A program made the translations under genes and the position numbers. Under the pieces are notes generated by a model. The model was given only the letters and a program-made list of their open reading frames with translations. It searched no databases and was not told where the DNA came from. Of a DNA stretch of 64,000 bases, positions 7,562-16,032 are shown piece by piece (positions within the stretch are counted from its first letter, which is position 1; each line of letters starts with the position of its first letter). Origin of the DNA: Methylobacillus rhizosphaerae (lineage in GTDB: Bacteria; Pseudomonadota; Gammaproteobacteria; Burkholderiales; Methylophilaceae); contig NZ_FZOA01000001.1 of assembly GCF_900187985.1 (NCBI RefSeq), positions 248,001-312,000 on the forward strand. The letters are read 5' to 3'.

Positions 7562-9439
7562 ATGGAGATGAGCAAAATCAAGCTGGCGCTTGGTGTAGCA
7601 TTCGGTATGTCCTTGGCTCTGCCAATGGTTGCATCTGCTGCTGCTGACCAAGAAGCTGCGATGAAGGATGCAAACAACTGGGTGCACCCACGTGGTCAAC
7701 ATAACAATCAGGGTTACAGCACTCTGAGCCAAATCAACAAGAGCAATGTCAAGAACGTTAAGGCTGCTTGGCAATTCGCTACTGGTGTGAACCGTGGTCA
7801 TGAAGGTTCTCCAGTTGTTGTTGGTAACATGATGTATGTACATACAGCATTCCCTAACAACGTTTACGCTCTTGACCTCAACAACAACCAGAAGATTGTT
7901 TGGGCATATTTCCCTAAGCAAGACCCATCTGTACAAGCTGTTCTGTGCTGCGATAACGTTAGCCGCGGTCTGGGTTATGGCGATGGCAAGATCTTCCTGC
8001 AACAGAACGACGGTACTTTGGTTGCTCTGGATGCGAAGACTGGTGCCAAGGTTTGGGACGTTAAGGTTAACGATCCTAAGGTTGGCGCAACCAACACCAA
8101 CGCTCCTCACGTGATCAAGGACAAAGTCCTGACAGGTTGTTCTGGTGCTGAGTTCGGTGTACGTTGCTTCCTGGCTGCCTACAGCCTGAAGGATGGTGCA
8201 CTGGTATGGAAAGCATACAGCACAGGTCCTGACAGCGAAGTATTGATCGGCGCTGACTTCAACAAGGACAACCCACACTACAGCTCACTGTCTGTTTATG
8301 AAGACGTGAACGGTGGTAACAAAGAAGGCGGTTCCTTCAAGGCTCTGCCTAAGGACAAGCTGAAGTTCCCTGAAAAAGACCTGGGTGTGAAGACATGGTT
8401 GAAGCCACAAGCTGTTAAAGACGGCTGGCAACACGGCGGTGGCTCCACATGGGGTTGGTGGCCATATGACCAGAAGACTAATCTGGTTTACTACGGCACT
8501 GGTAACCCATCTGTTTGGAACCCAGACGTACGTCCAGGTGACAACAAGTGGTCCATGACAATCTTCGCTCGTGATCTGGATACTGGTATCGCCAAGTGGG
8601 GCTACCAAATGACTCCTCACGATGAGTGGGATTATGATGGGATTAACGAAGTGATCTTGTTCGAGAACAAGGGTAAGACCTACGCATGGCACCATGACCG
8701 CAACGGTTTTGCTTATACTTTTGACGCAAGCAATGGTTCTATCATCGCTGCAGAGAAGGTTCATCCATTCGTTAACTGGGCAACTGGTATTGATAAAACT
8801 ACTGGTATTCCTTTGAAGGATGGTAAGTACTCTACTCACCAAGACTACAACGCCAAGGGTATCTGCCCTGCTGCGCTGGGTACCAAGGATCAACAGCCTG
8901 CTGCTTACTCCCCACGTACCGGTCTGGTCTACTCCCCACTTAACCACGTATGTATGACTTACGAGCCAGTTGAGTCCAAGTACATCGCTGGTCAACCATG
9001 GGTTGGTTCTACTCTGACCATGTTTGCTGGTCCTGATGGCGTAATGGGTGGCTTTGCTGCTTATGATCCAATGACCAACAAGAGCAAGTGGTACAACAAG
9101 GAGAAATTCTCTGCTTGGGGTGGTGTACTGGCTACAGCTTCTGACCTAGTGTTCTACGGTACTTTGGATCGTTGGTTCAAGGCTTTGGACGCACAAAGTG
9201 GTAAAGAACTGTGGAAGTTCCAAGTTGGTTCTGGTGTGATTGGTAATGCATTCACATACAGCCACAAGGGTAAGCAATATGTTGGCGTACTGTCCGGTAT
9301 CGGTGGTTGGGCTGGCGTTGCGATGAACCTTGGCCTTGATAACGATACAGATGCACTGGGTGCAGCTGGTGGTTACAAGGAACTGAAAGAGTGGAACGCT
9401 GCTCCTGGCGGCGGTGCACTGAACATATTCAGCCTGTAA
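7562..9439 (+). CDS. xoxF: Lanthanide-dependent methanol dehydrogenase XoxF
   Basis: Periplasmic PQQ enzyme oxidising methanol (and often formaldehyde), 625 residues. A signal peptide ends near MVASAA. The eight-bladed propeller shows the vicinal disulfide C129-C130 (VLCCDN) and metal ligands E197 (SGAEFG) and N315 (GTGNPSVWN). The catalytic Asp is D357, with the extra lanthanide-ligating D359 in DEWDYDG, the mark that separates XoxF from calcium-type MxaF. An insertion of about 30 residues (around 241-280) relative to my recollection of XoxF5 proteins suggests the XoxF4 clade of Methylophilaceae. The start at 7562 is set by GGAG at 7548-7551; reading upstream from 7466 has no stop but no signal peptide logic. 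Codons are strongly biased (AAC, AAG, GGT), as expected for a very highly expressed gene. Confidence 0.97.
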   Translation: MEMSKIKLALGVAFGMSLALPMVASAAADQEAAMKDANNWVHPRGQHNNQGYSTLSQINKSNVKNVKAAWQFATGVNRGHEGSPVVVGNMMYVHTAFPNNVYALDLNNNQKIVWAYFPKQDPSVQAVLCCDNVSRGLGYGDGKIFLQQNDGTLVALDAKTGAKVWDVKVNDPKVGATNTNAPHVIKDKVLTGCSGAEFGVRCFLAAYSLKDGALVWKAYSTGPDSEVLIGADFNKDNPHYSSLSVYEDVNGGNKEGGSFKALPKDKLKFPEKDLGVKTWLKPQAVKDGWQHGGGSTWGWWPYDQKTNLVYYGTGNPSVWNPDVRPGDNKWSMTIFARDLDTGIAKWGYQMTPHDEWDYDGINEVILFENKGKTYAWHHDRNGFAYTFDASNGSIIAAEKVHPFVNWATGIDKTTGIPLKDGKYSTHQDYNAKGICPAALGTKDQQPAAYSPRTGLVYSPLNHVCMTYEPVESKYIAGQPWVGSTLTMFAGPDGVMGGFAAYDPMTNKSKWYNKEKFSAWGGVLATASDLVFYGTLDRWFKALDAQSGKELWKFQVGSGVIGNAFTYSHKGKQYVGVLSGIGGWAGVAMNLGLDNDTDALGAAGGYKELKEWNAAPGGGALNIFSL

Positions 9440-9489
9440 TCGACTGTTAATACGGAAGATGCAAAGCTGACATTAAGTTAGTGCTCTCA

Positions 9490-9519
9490 AGCACCCTGCC
9501 TCAAGGCGGGGTGCTTTTT
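9490..9519 (+). terminator. Rho-independent terminator after xoxF
   Basis: AGCACCC-T-GCC, loop TCAA, GGC-G-GGGTGCT, then five T. It separates the highly expressed xoxF from xoxJ and xoxG. Confidence 0.85.
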
Positions 9520-9523
9520 GTAT

Positions 9524-9554
9524 TTGATAAGTAAATAGTTTGAAGGCTTATCAA
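9524..9554. promoter_or_regulatory. Inverted repeat upstream of xoxJ
   Basis: TTGATAAG (9524-9531) and CTTATCAA (9547-9554) form a perfect 8-base dyad with 15 bases between, centre to centre 23 bases (about two helix turns). It ends just ahead of the xoxJ ribosome binding site AAGGAAG. It could be an operator or a hairpin. Confidence 0.35.
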
Positions 9555-9572
9555 TTTGGAAGGAAGTAGGCA

Positions 9573-10490
9573 ATGTTGAAAACACTGAAAAAGGTTTCAC
9601 TAGTGCTAACGCTGGTGGGTATCAGCCAGCTGGCTGTTGCAGAAACTGCGACCAATACCTTAGAGGTTGATAGTGAGATAGGCCGTGGCGGTTTGCCGGT
9701 ACGTGAAGACAACCCCAATGAATTAAAAGTCTGTGCAGATTTTGATAACTTGCCTTATTCCAATGGCAAGCAAGAAGGATTTGAGAACAAAATTGCCGAG
9801 TTGATTGCCAAGGATCTTGGCAAAACCCTGTCCTACCAGTTCTGGTATGACCGTATGGGGTTCATCAGAAATACATTGAATGCACGTCGTTGTGACGTGA
9901 TTATTGGCACCGTTTCAGGTTATGACATGATGCTGACTTCCAAGCCTTATTACCGCTCTGGTTATGTATTTGTCTATCGCAAGGATAGCGGATATGACAT
10001 TAAGGACTGGGATTCCCCGGATTTGCGTAAAGGTATTATTGGTGTGATTGGGCAGGCACCTCCATCACGTCCATTGAGTGACAAGGGCTTGCTGGGTAAC
10101 TCCCGCCCTTATCGGATGCAGCGCGACCTGAATTTATCGCCAGGTTTCGTGATTGATGATCTGGTCAAAGGTGACATTGATGTTGCTATTCTGTGGGGGC
10201 CGATTGCAGGCTATTACGCCAAGAAAGCACCGATTCCACTAGTAGTCGTGCCTGCACCGGAGTATGAGCAGGAAAATGTACATGGCAAGGAATATTGGAA
10301 TATTTCAGTGGGTGTACGCAAGCGCGACAAAGAGCGTATGGCAATGCTGCAAGAGGTGCTGGATCGACGTCATGATGACATCATAAAAATTCTTGATGAG
10401 TACGGTATTCCTCATGTGCCGGTTGTTCCCGATGATAATATCGAGAAAAAATCCAAAAACAGGGGTGATGCAATTCCCAAATTTGAATAG
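9573..10490 (+). CDS. xoxJ: XoxJ/MxaJ-like periplasmic solute-binding protein
   Basis: 305 residues with a signal peptide ending near QLAVA-ET. The mature part is a two-lobed periplasmic binding fold of the MxaJ/XoxJ family (starting NELKVCADFDNLPYSN; DRMGFIRNTLNARRCDVIIG). XoxJ is needed with XoxF and is thought to help activate or mature it, although the exact role is unsettled. AAGGAAG lies 6 bases before the ATG. It sits between xoxF and xoxG, in the usual order for Methylophilaceae. A terminator precedes it, so it is read by read-through from xoxF or by its own promoter. Confidence 0.92.
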   Translation: MLKTLKKVSLVLTLVGISQLAVAETATNTLEVDSEIGRGGLPVREDNPNELKVCADFDNLPYSNGKQEGFENKIAELIAKDLGKTLSYQFWYDRMGFIRNTLNARRCDVIIGTVSGYDMMLTSKPYYRSGYVFVYRKDSGYDIKDWDSPDLRKGIIGVIGQAPPSRPLSDKGLLGNSRPYRMQRDLNLSPGFVIDDLVKGDIDVAILWGPIAGYYAKKAPIPLVVVPAPEYEQENVHGKEYWNISVGVRKRDKERMAMLQEVLDRRHDDIIKILDEYGIPHVPVVPDDNIEKKSKNRGDAIPKFE

Positions 10491-10503
10491 TAATTTTCAT
10501 GTT

Positions 10504-10532
10504 ACGAGTCAACGGTTCTATTGTTGACTCGT
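10504..10532 (+). repeat. Ten-base-pair stem-loop between xoxJ and xoxG
   Basis: ACGAGTCAAC (10504-10513), 9-base loop, GTTGACTCGT (10523-10532), perfect. No T-tract follows, so it is not a standard terminator. Possible RNA processing or stabilising element, or a protein-binding dyad. Confidence 0.5.
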
Positions 10533-10609
10533 TAACGGAAGTACAGACTGACAAGTTTGTAAAAACGCAGTCGAAGTTTAAGTGGTTATATATAAAGCAA
10601 GGAGAAAGT

Positions 10610-11140
10610 ATGTTGAATCATGGAGTGTTCAAAGCAACCCTGGCAGCTTCTGTGTTGGCTTTGGCTGGCCTGGCAATGCCAATACAGGCAAATGCAGCCT
10701 GTAATCTGGTTTCTACCAAGGACAATAGTCCGTTAAACATCAAGGTTGCAGATGACGATACCCCGGAAGCCAAGCAGTTCCTGGAAACTTGTGTAAATCC
10801 GTATACCAAGATTTACGCTGCAGATCCGGAAAAGGCTAAAGCTGGTAAGAAGAAGTTTGGTCTGTATTCCTGCACTACCTGCCACGGCCCTAATGGCGAT
10901 GGTCAAGTAGCGGTGCCTATTACCGATGATCGCTGGCAATATGCTAAGCACATCACTGACAAGGGTATGTTTGAAACCATTGCTGGTGGTTCCAATGGCG
11001 GTATGGCCACTTGGCACAAACAAGTCGCTGGTAATCCAGATCTGGTTTCTACTGATGAAATCCTGAAGATTATCGGTTTCCTGCGCAGCCAGTACAAGGG
11101 TGGTGGCGACAAGCCATGGTTGGATGAAAAGCCACAATAA
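10610..11140 (+). CDS. xoxG: XoxG, cytochrome c electron acceptor of XoxF
   Basis: 176-residue periplasmic monohaem cytochrome c (cL type), which takes electrons from XoxF. A signal peptide ends near IQANA-AC; the haem-binding CTTCH is present, and a Met in SNGGMATWH is the likely sixth ligand. The start at 10610 is chosen because AAGGAG lies 5-6 bases upstream and a signal peptide follows directly; an in-frame ATG at 10499 would put a non-secretory stretch ahead and cross the stem-loop. A terminator follows, closing the xox group. Confidence 0.94.
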   Translation: MLNHGVFKATLAASVLALAGLAMPIQANAACNLVSTKDNSPLNIKVADDDTPEAKQFLETCVNPYTKIYAADPEKAKAGKKKFGLYSCTTCHGPNGDGQVAVPITDDRWQYAKHITDKGMFETIAGGSNGGMATWHKQVAGNPDLVSTDEILKIIGFLRSQYKGGGDKPWLDEKPQ

Positions 11141-11200
11141 TGGCTTACAGCAAAGTGATACCGTGAGGTAGTCTCGAAATATTGCTGTAGATATAAAAAG

Positions 11201-11232
11201 ACGGTCATTGTTTAGGCAATGACCGTTTTTTT
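11201..11232 (+). terminator. Rho-independent terminator after xoxG
   Basis: ACGGTCATTG, loop TTTAGG, CAATGACCGT, then a run of T. Perfect 10-base stem. Confidence 0.9.
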
Positions 11233-11395
11233 ATGCGCTAAGTCATGTCTTTAGAGGTAAAATTGGAGTATTACTTTCGTGCAATGCATCGGCTGCTTGT
11301 TCACATTCTGTCAGGAAGCTGGTTTTTTATACTGGCAAGCTGCATTTGGTGTTGTGCGTACTGGTTTACATTGATTAGTCCCGGAAAGTGAAGTG

Positions 11396-12730
11396 ATGCA
11401 ATTGGAAACACAAACAAACTCGGATTTGCATAGAGTCGTTATTGTCGGTGGTGGTGCAGGCGGGTTGGAGCTGGCTACCCGACTGGGGAAAAGCATGGGG
11501 CGCAAGAAGAAAGCCCATATCACCCTGATTGATTCTTCACGTACTCATGTCTGGAAGCCTTTGCTGCATGAAATTGCGGCTGGCAGTATGAATCCCGATA
11601 AGCATGAGCTGGAATATATTGCTCAGGCGCACTGGAACCACTTTCATTTCCGTCTGGGGCGTATGGATGGCATGAACCGCGATAAGAAAGAAGTATATGT
11701 CGCGCCATACTTTGATGAGGATATAGAAGTTATACCGCGTCGTACGTTTAAATATGACACGCTGATTATTGCTGTAGGCAGCACGACCAATGATTTTGGT
11801 ATTTCTGGCGCGCGTGAGCATTGTATTGCGCTGGATACACAATCCCAGGCAGAACGTTTCCACAAGCAGCTGACCAATGCGCTGATTCGTGCGCAGACTC
11901 AGGTCGAGCCTATTCAGGCAGGTCAGTTGGAAGTTGTCATTGTCGGGGCTGGTGCAACGGGCGTTGAACTTGCTGCGGAGTTACATAATACGACGCGCGA
12001 GCTGGCTTCTTTTGGCCTGGATAAAATTGATCCTGACAAGGATATCAAGATTTCCATTATCGAAGCCAGTGACCGCGTACTGCCTGCTTTGCCACCCAAG
12101 CTATCCATGGCTGTGGATGTCGAGTTACGTAAATTGCGTGTGCATGTTTATGCCGGCGAACGCGTGACGGAAGTGACAAATAAGGGTGTATACACACACA
12201 GTGGGCGTTTTATTCCATCTGCACTGGTAGTGTGGGCTGCCGGTATCAAGGCGCCGGATTTCCTGAAGGAGCTAGATGGTCTAGAGGTCAACCGTATTAA
12301 CCAATTGGTTGTGAAACGCACGCTGCAGACAAGCAATGATGAAAATGTCTTTGCGTTTGGCGATTGCGCTGCCTGCCCATGGCCGGGTCACGATGAAAAT
12401 GTGCCACCACGTGCGCAATCTGCGCATCAGCAGGCATCCATGCTGGTGAAGACCGTCAAGGCACGCGTTGCTGGCAAGGATAAATTGCCCGAATATACGT
12501 ACCGTGACTATGGTTCACTGGTCAATCTTGGCCGTTATTCCACTGTCGGTAGCCTGATGGGGGCGATTGCAGGTGGCAGTATGTATATTGAAGGCTTGTT
12601 TGCCCGCCTGATGTATCAATCACTGTACCAGATGCACTTGATGGCATTGCACGGCTTTTTTGCCGTGATGCTGCAGATACTGGCGCGCCTGATAACACGC
12701 AGGACGGAAGCCAGGGTTAAATTACACTGA
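11396..12730 (+). CDS. ndh: Type II NADH dehydrogenase
   Basis: 444-residue single-subunit, non-proton-pumping NADH:quinone oxidoreductase on the inner face of the membrane. It has the FAD-binding dinucleotide fold at about residues 13-30 (RVVIVGGGAGGLELA), the NADH-binding fold near residue 178 (EVVIVGAGATGVELAAEL), the FAD motif NVFAFGDCAAC, the family signature PPRAQSAHQQA and a hydrophobic C-terminal region. ATG at 11396 with GGAAAG 8-9 bases upstream is preferred over the adjacent GTG at 11393. It is transcribed alone, between two terminators. Confidence 0.93.
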   Translation: MQLETQTNSDLHRVVIVGGGAGGLELATRLGKSMGRKKKAHITLIDSSRTHVWKPLLHEIAAGSMNPDKHELEYIAQAHWNHFHFRLGRMDGMNRDKKEVYVAPYFDEDIEVIPRRTFKYDTLIIAVGSTTNDFGISGAREHCIALDTQSQAERFHKQLTNALIRAQTQVEPIQAGQLEVVIVGAGATGVELAAELHNTTRELASFGLDKIDPDKDIKISIIEASDRVLPALPPKLSMAVDVELRKLRVHVYAGERVTEVTNKGVYTHSGRFIPSALVVWAAGIKAPDFLKELDGLEVNRINQLVVKRTLQTSNDENVFAFGDCAACPWPGHDENVPPRAQSAHQQASMLVKTVKARVAGKDKLPEYTYRDYGSLVNLGRYSTVGSLMGAIAGGSMYIEGLFARLMYQSLYQMHLMALHGFFAVMLQILARLITRRTEARVKLH

Positions 12731-12752
12731 TAAAGCTTGTAGTTGCCGGAAT

Positions 12753-12784
12753 AAAAAAAGCCCAGAGTTTTCTGGGCTTTTTTT
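12753..12784. terminator. Bidirectional terminator between ndh and lplT
   Basis: Perfect 14-base stem AAAAAAAGCCCAGA, loop GTTT, TCTGGGCTTTTTTT. It has a T-tract on both strands and lies between convergent genes. Confidence 0.92.
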
Positions 12785-12816
12785 ATTATCCAATGGTTGA
12801 GCAGGAGCTACTGAGA

Positions 12817-13995
12817 TTAGGATTTTGGCTGCTTGGCGTTCTGTATCTGGTATAGCTTGTAAATGATTCCCATACTGAAGCTCACAAACAGGCCAAAGGC
12901 GATAATGATGAGATTGATGTGAATATCTGCCTTGATCATTAGTGTATAGAGGCTGATCAGGGCGGCGATACCAAGGTTTTCATTGAAGTTCTGTACGGCG
13001 ATGGAATGTCCGGCACCGATCAGCAAGTGACCACGATGCTGCAATAACGCATTGAGCGGCACAATCAGGTAGCCACTTAATGCCCCAATTAGCAGCAGCA
13101 GAATGCAGGCAATATACCAGTTGGAAACTACAGACATGCTGATAACCAGCAGGCCGACGACGATGCCTACAGGGATGACACGTGCTGAATGCTCCAGTTT
13201 AATCATGCGTGCGGCAAAGATGGAGCCGATGGCAATACCAATGGCAACGACTACCATCAGGTAAGTAGATTGCTCCTGATTGAAGTTAAGCGCAAAACCT
13301 GCCCAGGCTAATACTACGAAGCGCAGGGTAGCCGCGACACCCCAGAACAAAGTGGTGACTGCCAGGGAAACCTGGCCTTGGGCGTCCTTCCATAAGGCTT
13401 TGGTTGCATGCCAGAAATCCTTGATCAGGAAGATAGGGGTTTTTTTTCGCGGTTTGTGATCCACCGGGACTTTGGGAATGTAAATATTAAAAATCGCGGC
13501 CGACAGATAGAGTATCGTGATGATGATCATGGCAAGCTGGATATCAATGCTGGGCAGGATCGCTCCAATGACAGTGCCCAGCACGATTGCCATGACGGTT
13601 GAACCTTCCATCCAGCCATTGGCTTTAACCAGCATATTGGGCGGCAGGTATTCGGTCAGGATACCGTATTTAGCCGGGGAGTAGGCGGCAGCACCAATCC
13701 CAACGATACCATAGGCATAAAGTGGTGGCATGCCGAATACCATGGCAGTACTGCCAATAAATTTGATGGCGTTGGAAACAAACATCACCCTGCCTTTGGG
13801 GAAGGCGTCTGCAAAGGCACCGACAAAAGGGGCAAGAATGATGTACGAAATGACGAAAAACCACTGAAGTAATGGATCATGCCAACTGGGAGCGGACATC
13901 TCTCGCAGCAGGGCAATCGCCGTGAACAACAATGCATTGTCAGCTAGCGCAGAGAGGAACTGCGCTAGCAGTATGATATAAAAACCCCAGTTCAT
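12817..13995 (-). CDS. lplT: Lysophospholipid transporter LplT-like (MFS)
   Basis: 392 residues, about 12 transmembrane helices. LplT flips lysophospholipids across the inner membrane for re-acylation. The family stretch AQFLSALADNALLFTAIALL near the N terminus and the YSPAKYGILTEYLPP signature are present. ATG at 13995 is preferred, with AGGAAG upstream (13 bases); a TTG at 14019 has no binding site. The partner acyltransferase Aas is not fused or adjacent here. It lies 88 bases after phoH on the same strand. Confidence 0.88.
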   Translation of the reverse strand: MNWGFYIILLAQFLSALADNALLFTAIALLREMSAPSWHDPLLQWFFVISYIILAPFVGAFADAFPKGRVMFVSNAIKFIGSTAMVFGMPPLYAYGIVGIGAAAYSPAKYGILTEYLPPNMLVKANGWMEGSTVMAIVLGTVIGAILPSIDIQLAMIIITILYLSAAIFNIYIPKVPVDHKPRKKTPIFLIKDFWHATKALWKDAQGQVSLAVTTLFWGVAATLRFVVLAWAGFALNFNQEQSTYLMVVVAIGIAIGSIFAARMIKLEHSARVIPVGIVVGLLVISMSVVSNWYIACILLLLIGALSGYLIVPLNALLQHRGHLLIGAGHSIAVQNFNENLGIAALISLYTLMIKADIHINLIIIAFGLFVSFSMGIIYKLYQIQNAKQPKS

Positions 13996-14083
13996 CGTTG
14001 TTGTATTGCTTCCTGACAAGAGGGTTGGTTGCTGCTGTCTTTAGGGCTGGTCATGCCAGTGGAACCATTCTAATGATTAATTA

Positions 14084-15481
14084 TTACAAAATGTCGGCGG
14101 CAAAATCTGCCAGTCTGGAACGTTCACCGCGTACCAGAGTGACATGCCCATTGTGGGTCCAGCCTTTGAATCTATCCACTACATAGGTCAGGCCTGAGCT
14201 GCCTTCTGTGAGATAGGGCGTATCAATTTGCGCAATATTACCTAAACAAACGACTTTAGTCCCGGGGCCAGCGCGTGTAATGAGGGTTTTCATTTGTTTT
14301 GGCGTCAGGTTCTGGGCTTCGTCGATGATGAGGAACTTGTGTAGGAAAGTGCGTCCGCGCATGAAGTTCAATGATTTTACCTTGATGCGAGTACGGATGA
14401 GATCCTGTGTTGCCGCACGCCCCCACTCACCAGTGTCATCGTCCGATTTGTTGAGTACATCCAGATTATCTTCCAGTGCGCCCATCCAGGGGGCCATTTT
14501 CTCCTCTTCCGATCCCGGCAGGAAGCCAATATCTTCACCTACCGGTACGGTGACACGGGTCATGATGATTTCACTGTAGATTTTCTTGTCCAGGGTCTGG
14601 GTCAGCGCAGAAGCCAGGGTCAATAACGTTTTACCGGTACCGGCCTGGCCCAACAGCGTGACAAAATCAATATCCGGGTCCATCAGCAGGTTGAGCGCCA
14701 GGTTTTGTTCCCGGTTGCGGGCCGTGATGCCCCACACGCTGTGTTTGGGCTGGGTATAGTCCTTGACGATCTCCAGGACGGCGCTATTGCCTTCAACCGA
14801 GCGCACAATGGCATGGAAGGGTTTTTCGTATTCGTAATACACAAACTCATTGATGATGAAGCTTTTACACAGCGGGCCGGTGATACGGTAAAACATGCGT
14901 CCGGCATCCTGCCAGGACTCCATGGCCTTGCTGTGCTTTTCCCAGAAGTCTGCGGGCAACTCCTTCATTCCGGTATAGAGCAGGTCAGTATCTTCAAGGA
15001 CTTTATCGTTGAAGTAATCTTCCGCCATGACACCGATCGCCCTGGCCTTGATGCGGATATTGATATCCTTACTGACCAGGATGACATCACGACCCGGCTG
15101 GGAGTTCTGCAGCGCAAGTACCACGCTCAAGATTTGATTGTCAGCTTTACTGCCCGCCAGCATGGGCAGTTCCAGTGACACCGCCTCTGTTTGCAGGAAA
15201 AGCTTACCAGTCGCAAGTTTGTTGCCATTGATGGAAAGAGGGCTGCCTTGTTCCAGTTTGGTCAGGTTGCTGCCGACAATTTCTTCCAGATTGCGGCTGG
15301 TCTGGCGCGCATTGCGTGCAACCTCTGTCATGCCTTTCTTGTTATTGTCCAGTTCTTCCAGCGTGACCATGGGCAGGTAAATGTCATGTTCCTCAAAACG
15401 GAACAAGCTCGACGGGTCGTGCATCAGGACGTTGGTGTCAAGGACGAACAGTTTTGTGCTTGCGGTACGCTTTTTGATCAT
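14084..15481 (-). CDS. PhoH-family protein with N-terminal PIN domain
   Basis: 465 residues. A PIN nuclease domain (residues 10-150; acidic residues in VLDTNVLMHDP, TLEELD, SKADNQIL, VSKDI) is followed by a PhoH ATPase/helicase-like domain with Walker A GQAGTGKT at 278-285 and Walker B FLIIDEAQ at 383-390. This PhoH2/YlaK architecture is linked to RNA unwinding and cleavage. The gene begins 4 bases after the bcp stop codon, so the two are probably cotranscribed. Confidence 0.92.
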   Translation of the reverse strand: MIKKRTASTKLFVLDTNVLMHDPSSLFRFEEHDIYLPMVTLEELDNNKKGMTEVARNARQTSRNLEEIVGSNLTKLEQGSPLSINGNKLATGKLFLQTEAVSLELPMLAGSKADNQILSVVLALQNSQPGRDVILVSKDINIRIKARAIGVMAEDYFNDKVLEDTDLLYTGMKELPADFWEKHSKAMESWQDAGRMFYRITGPLCKSFIINEFVYYEYEKPFHAIVRSVEGNSAVLEIVKDYTQPKHSVWGITARNREQNLALNLLMDPDIDFVTLLGQAGTGKTLLTLASALTQTLDKKIYSEIIMTRVTVPVGEDIGFLPGSEEEKMAPWMGALEDNLDVLNKSDDDTGEWGRAATQDLIRTRIKVKSLNFMRGRTFLHKFLIIDEAQNLTPKQMKTLITRAGPGTKVVCLGNIAQIDTPYLTEGSSGLTYVVDRFKGWTHNGHVTLVRGERSRLADFAADIL

Positions 15482-15485
15482 CTGG

Positions 15486-15947
15486 CTACCTTTGAAGGGA
15501 TTGAATGAAAGTGAGCACTTGCTGGGCGTGGCCGTCTACTTTGATCTTGCGCCATTCATGAATCAATACACCGTGTTCATCAATGACGAAAGCACTGCGT
15601 TCTATGCCACGTACTTCTTTACCGTACAGTTTCTTCATTTTGATGACGTCGAATAAGGCACATGCCTTTTCCTCAGTATCAGAGAGCAGTTCGAAAGGCA
15701 GGCTGAATTTAGCCTTGAAATTTTCGTGTGATTTCAATCCATCCCGGGAGATGCCGACAATCTCGGTGTTACAGGCCTGGAACTCCGGATAGAGGTCGCG
15801 CAGATCCTTGCTTTGGTTGGTACAGCCGGGAGTATTGTCCTTGGGATAAAAATAAATGATCAGTTTTTTACCAGCATAATCGGAAAGTCTGAAAATTTTT
15901 CCGCTGGTGGAGGGAAGCTCAAAATCAGGAAGCGCTTGGTTTAACAT
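15486..15947 (-). CDS. bcp: Peroxiredoxin, Bcp/PrxQ family
   Basis: 153-residue thiol peroxidase that reduces hydrogen peroxide and organic hydroperoxides with thioredoxin. The peroxidatic cysteine is C42 in NTPGCT. The resolving cysteine usual in E. coli Bcp, five residues later, is replaced by Lys47. C59 and C96 are the remaining cysteines, and C96 could serve as resolver as in other PrxQ subtypes. It is first in an apparent bcp-phoH operon. Confidence 0.92.
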   Translation of the reverse strand: MLNQALPDFELPSTSGKIFRLSDYAGKKLIIYFYPKDNTPGCTNQSKDLRDLYPEFQACNTEIVGISRDGLKSHENFKAKFSLPFELLSDTEEKACALFDVIKMKKLYGKEVRGIERSAFVIDEHGVLIHEWRKIKVDGHAQQVLTFIQSLQR

Positions 15948-16032
15948 GGTGGAAACTAAACTCTAGACCTTCCCATTGTTGATAAAAACTACTGAGAAGG
16001 CAAGCAGCTTGTGGCAAGAAATGCATAGAAAC

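Noticed and set aside
7544-8995. Two long antisense open frames (244 and 236 codons) opposite xoxF
   Set aside because: They result from the strong codon bias of xoxF; the products have no domain-like composition and no binding sites.
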